Part shown: positions 4,051 to 5,182 of the stretch, in pieces | Position numbering within the stretch: position 1 is the first letter of the stretch | Layout of the letters: every line of letters starts with the position of its first letter | Position numbers and translations under genes: made by a program | Assembly (NCBI GenBank): GCA_016875755.1 | Contig: VGOX01000206.1 | Location: 1-5,182, forward strand | Length of the DNA stretch: 5,182 nucleotides | DNA from: Chloroflexota bacterium | GTDB taxonomy: Bacteria; Chloroflexota; Anaerolineae; Anaerolineales; Villigracilaceae | Direction: 5' to 3' | Notes under the pieces: generated by a model | Told to the model about the DNA's origin: nothing | Database searches by the model: none | Seen by the model: the letters and a program-made list of their open reading frames with translations, nothing else

Positions 4051-5182
4051 AAAATCGCCCTTCGATAACCTCAAGACACCGCTTCCCATCATGGACTTTG
4101 GGCTTGCTCGGCATTCTATTGCTGATCCTCGTCCCGATCCTTTACTTCCTCCCCCGCACCCAAAAAGCAAATAACCCCGCGGCATTCATCCCCACCAAAG
4201 CCGTCCACGTGGACCATAAAGACATCGTCAACGGCGAATTCGAAACGGGACAAGATGTCACCCGCGCCTGCCTCGAATGCCATGAAGATGCCGCCGCGCA
4301 AATGATGGCAACCACCCACTGGACATGGGAATCAAAGGAATTCGATGTCCCCTGGCGCGACGAACCCATCACCATCGGCAAAGCCAACCAGATCAATAAC
4401 TTCTGCATTAGCGCACAGGGCAATGAGAATAAATGCATGTCCTGTCATGCGGGTTATGGCTGGGAAGAAGGACGCGAAACCCAGCAAGCCAACCCCGAAA
4501 ACGTAGACTGCCTCGCCTGTCATGCTGACCCTGGTAGTTACGGCAAGGGAGCCTACGGCAATCCCGCTGAAGGTGTAGACCTGCTCGCCGCGGCGCAATC
4601 CGTCCGCGCCACCACCCGTGAGAATTGCGGAAAATGCCACTTCGATGGCGGCGGCGGCAACGGCGTCAAACACGGCGACCTCGACGAAAGTCTCTACTTC
4701 CCCAATGAAGCGCTCGACATTCACATGGGCGGCGAAAATGATATGCAATGCACCGACTGCCACTGGACGGAAGACCACCAGATCCTCGGGCGCATGTTAA
4801 GCGACAACTACACCATCGACCCTGCCGAACAAGCCTCCTGCGAACAATGCCACGTTGACCAAAAACACGGCGACGAACGTATCGACAGCCATCTCGCCGC
4901 AGTTGCCTGCCAGACCTGCCACATCCCCGCGCTGGCGCTCGAAGACCCGACCAAGGTCACATGGGACTGGTCACAAGCCGCGCAAGAAGGACGCGAAGAC
5001 GATCACTTCACTTATCTCAAAATCAAAGGTGAATTCACCTACGACCGCAACTTCGCCCCCACCTATCTCTGGTTCAATGGCAATAACGAATACCGCTACC
5101 TGCTCGGCGACCCGATCAACGCAGACGGCGTTACCTACATCAATAAGCCCGCGGGCAACATCGACGACTCAAGCGCAAAGAT
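4047..5182 (+). CDS. Membrane-anchored multiheme cytochrome c, octaheme tetrathionate reductase-like (3' end outside window)
   Basis: The frame starts at ATG 4047, overlapping the ArsR stop as ATGA, with AGGAGA at 4037-4042 as ribosome binding site, and stays open to the window edge (378 codons). Residues ~16-36 are a hydrophobic segment after a basic N-terminus: an uncleaved anchor or signal peptide placing the heme domain outside the membrane. Seven CxxCH c-heme sites are visible: 75-79 CLECH, 130-134 CMSCH, 155-159 CLACH, 194-198 CGKCH, 235-239 CTDCH, 265-269 CEQCH and 288-292 CQTCH. An extra Cys120 lies in NNFCISAQGNENKC. Heme spacing plus CHAGYGW (133-139), GGGGNGVKHGDLDESL (201-216) and VTWDWS (304-309) resemble the octaheme tetrathionate reductase (OTR, Shewanella-type) family, whose Shewanella member reduces tetrathionate and also nitrite and hydroxylamine in vitro. 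An eighth heme would be expected downstream. Substrate is inferred; another multiheme reductase or electron-transfer role is possible. Confidence 0.88.
   Translation, partial: MKNRPSITSRHRFPSWTLGLLGILLLILVPILYFLPRTQKANNPAAFIPTKAVHVDHKDIVNGEFETGQDVTRACLECHEDAAAQMMATTHWTWESKEFDVPWRDEPITIGKANQINNFCISAQGNENKCMSCHAGYGWEEGRETQQANPENVDCLACHADPGSYGKGAYGNPAEGVDLLAAAQSVRATTRENCGKCHFDGGGGNGVKHGDLDESLYFPNEALDIHMGGENDMQCTDCHWTEDHQILGRMLSDNYTIDPAEQASCEQCHVDQKHGDERIDSHLAAVACQTCHIPALALEDPTKVTWDWSQAAQEGREDDHFTYLKIKGEFTYDRNFAPTYLWFNGNNEYRYLLGDPINADGVTYINKPAGNIDDSSAK

Noticed and set aside
4332..4778. A 148-codon minus-strand open frame opposite the cytochrome
   Set aside because: The plus strand carries regularly spaced CxxCH motifs; the minus product is Val/Ala/Gly/Phe-rich antisense without a ribosome binding site or domain.
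1..5182. CRISPR arrays, tRNA, rRNA or riboswitches
   Set aside because: No regularly spaced long direct repeats, cloverleaf-like segments or long structured leaders were seen; gene-free gaps are all under 180 bases and are explained by promoters and terminators.

Overview
The window reads like a fragment of a Chloroflexota genome, most likely Anaerolineae. That placement is an inference from the gene mix: a secreted Gly-Gly-Gly-rich beta-helix protein with choice-of-anchor Q/D modules, a cysteine-bearing SufR-like regulator next to a MIP18-type Fe-S assembly protein, and an octaheme-type cytochrome. No rRNA or tRNA is present to confirm it. Coding is dense, with no gene-free stretch over 300 bases.

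Region 1 (1-1723). The first ~168 bases look like the right end of an insertion sequence: a possible transposase C-terminus ending at 95, then a TG...CA terminus at 143-168. Immediately after it, beta-helix coding sequence begins in mid-repeat and runs to 1657, so a large cell-surface or secreted protein gene seems to have lost its 5' part. The open frame from the ATG at 92 is then a chimera of IS end and gene remnant. A perfect 13-bp inverted repeat at 1678-1723 closes the region.

Region 2 (1787-2881). A two-gene operon encodes a winged-helix regulator with four C-terminal cysteines (SufR-like) and a MIP18/DUF59 Fe-S assembly factor. Its promoter is near consensus (TTGACA, 17 bp, TATACT), and a perfect 27-bp palindrome covers the -10 box and the start codon. 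The geometry predicts a leaderless mRNA and tight autoregulation, which would suit an Fe-S-sensing repressor controlling an Fe-S assembly gene. A strong hairpin plus U-tract terminator ends the operon. Short octamer repeats lie beside it.

Region 3 (2909-3531, minus strand). An XRE-type HTH plus cupin regulator is split by a frameshift in a run of eight A's. The two frames together rebuild a normal protein of about 207 residues.

Region 4 (3532-5182). A divergent control region holds two opposed promoters and several TGTGACA/ATTGT-type symmetric sites. It drives the XRE gene leftward and an ArsR-family regulator rightward. The ArsR stop overlaps the start (ATGA) of a membrane-anchored multiheme cytochrome c, resembling the octaheme tetrathionate reductase family, which runs off the window with seven CxxCH motifs already present. 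The ArsR protein lacks the classical metal-binding motif, so a redox, sulfur or nitrogen-oxide signal controlling the cytochrome is a reasonable guess.
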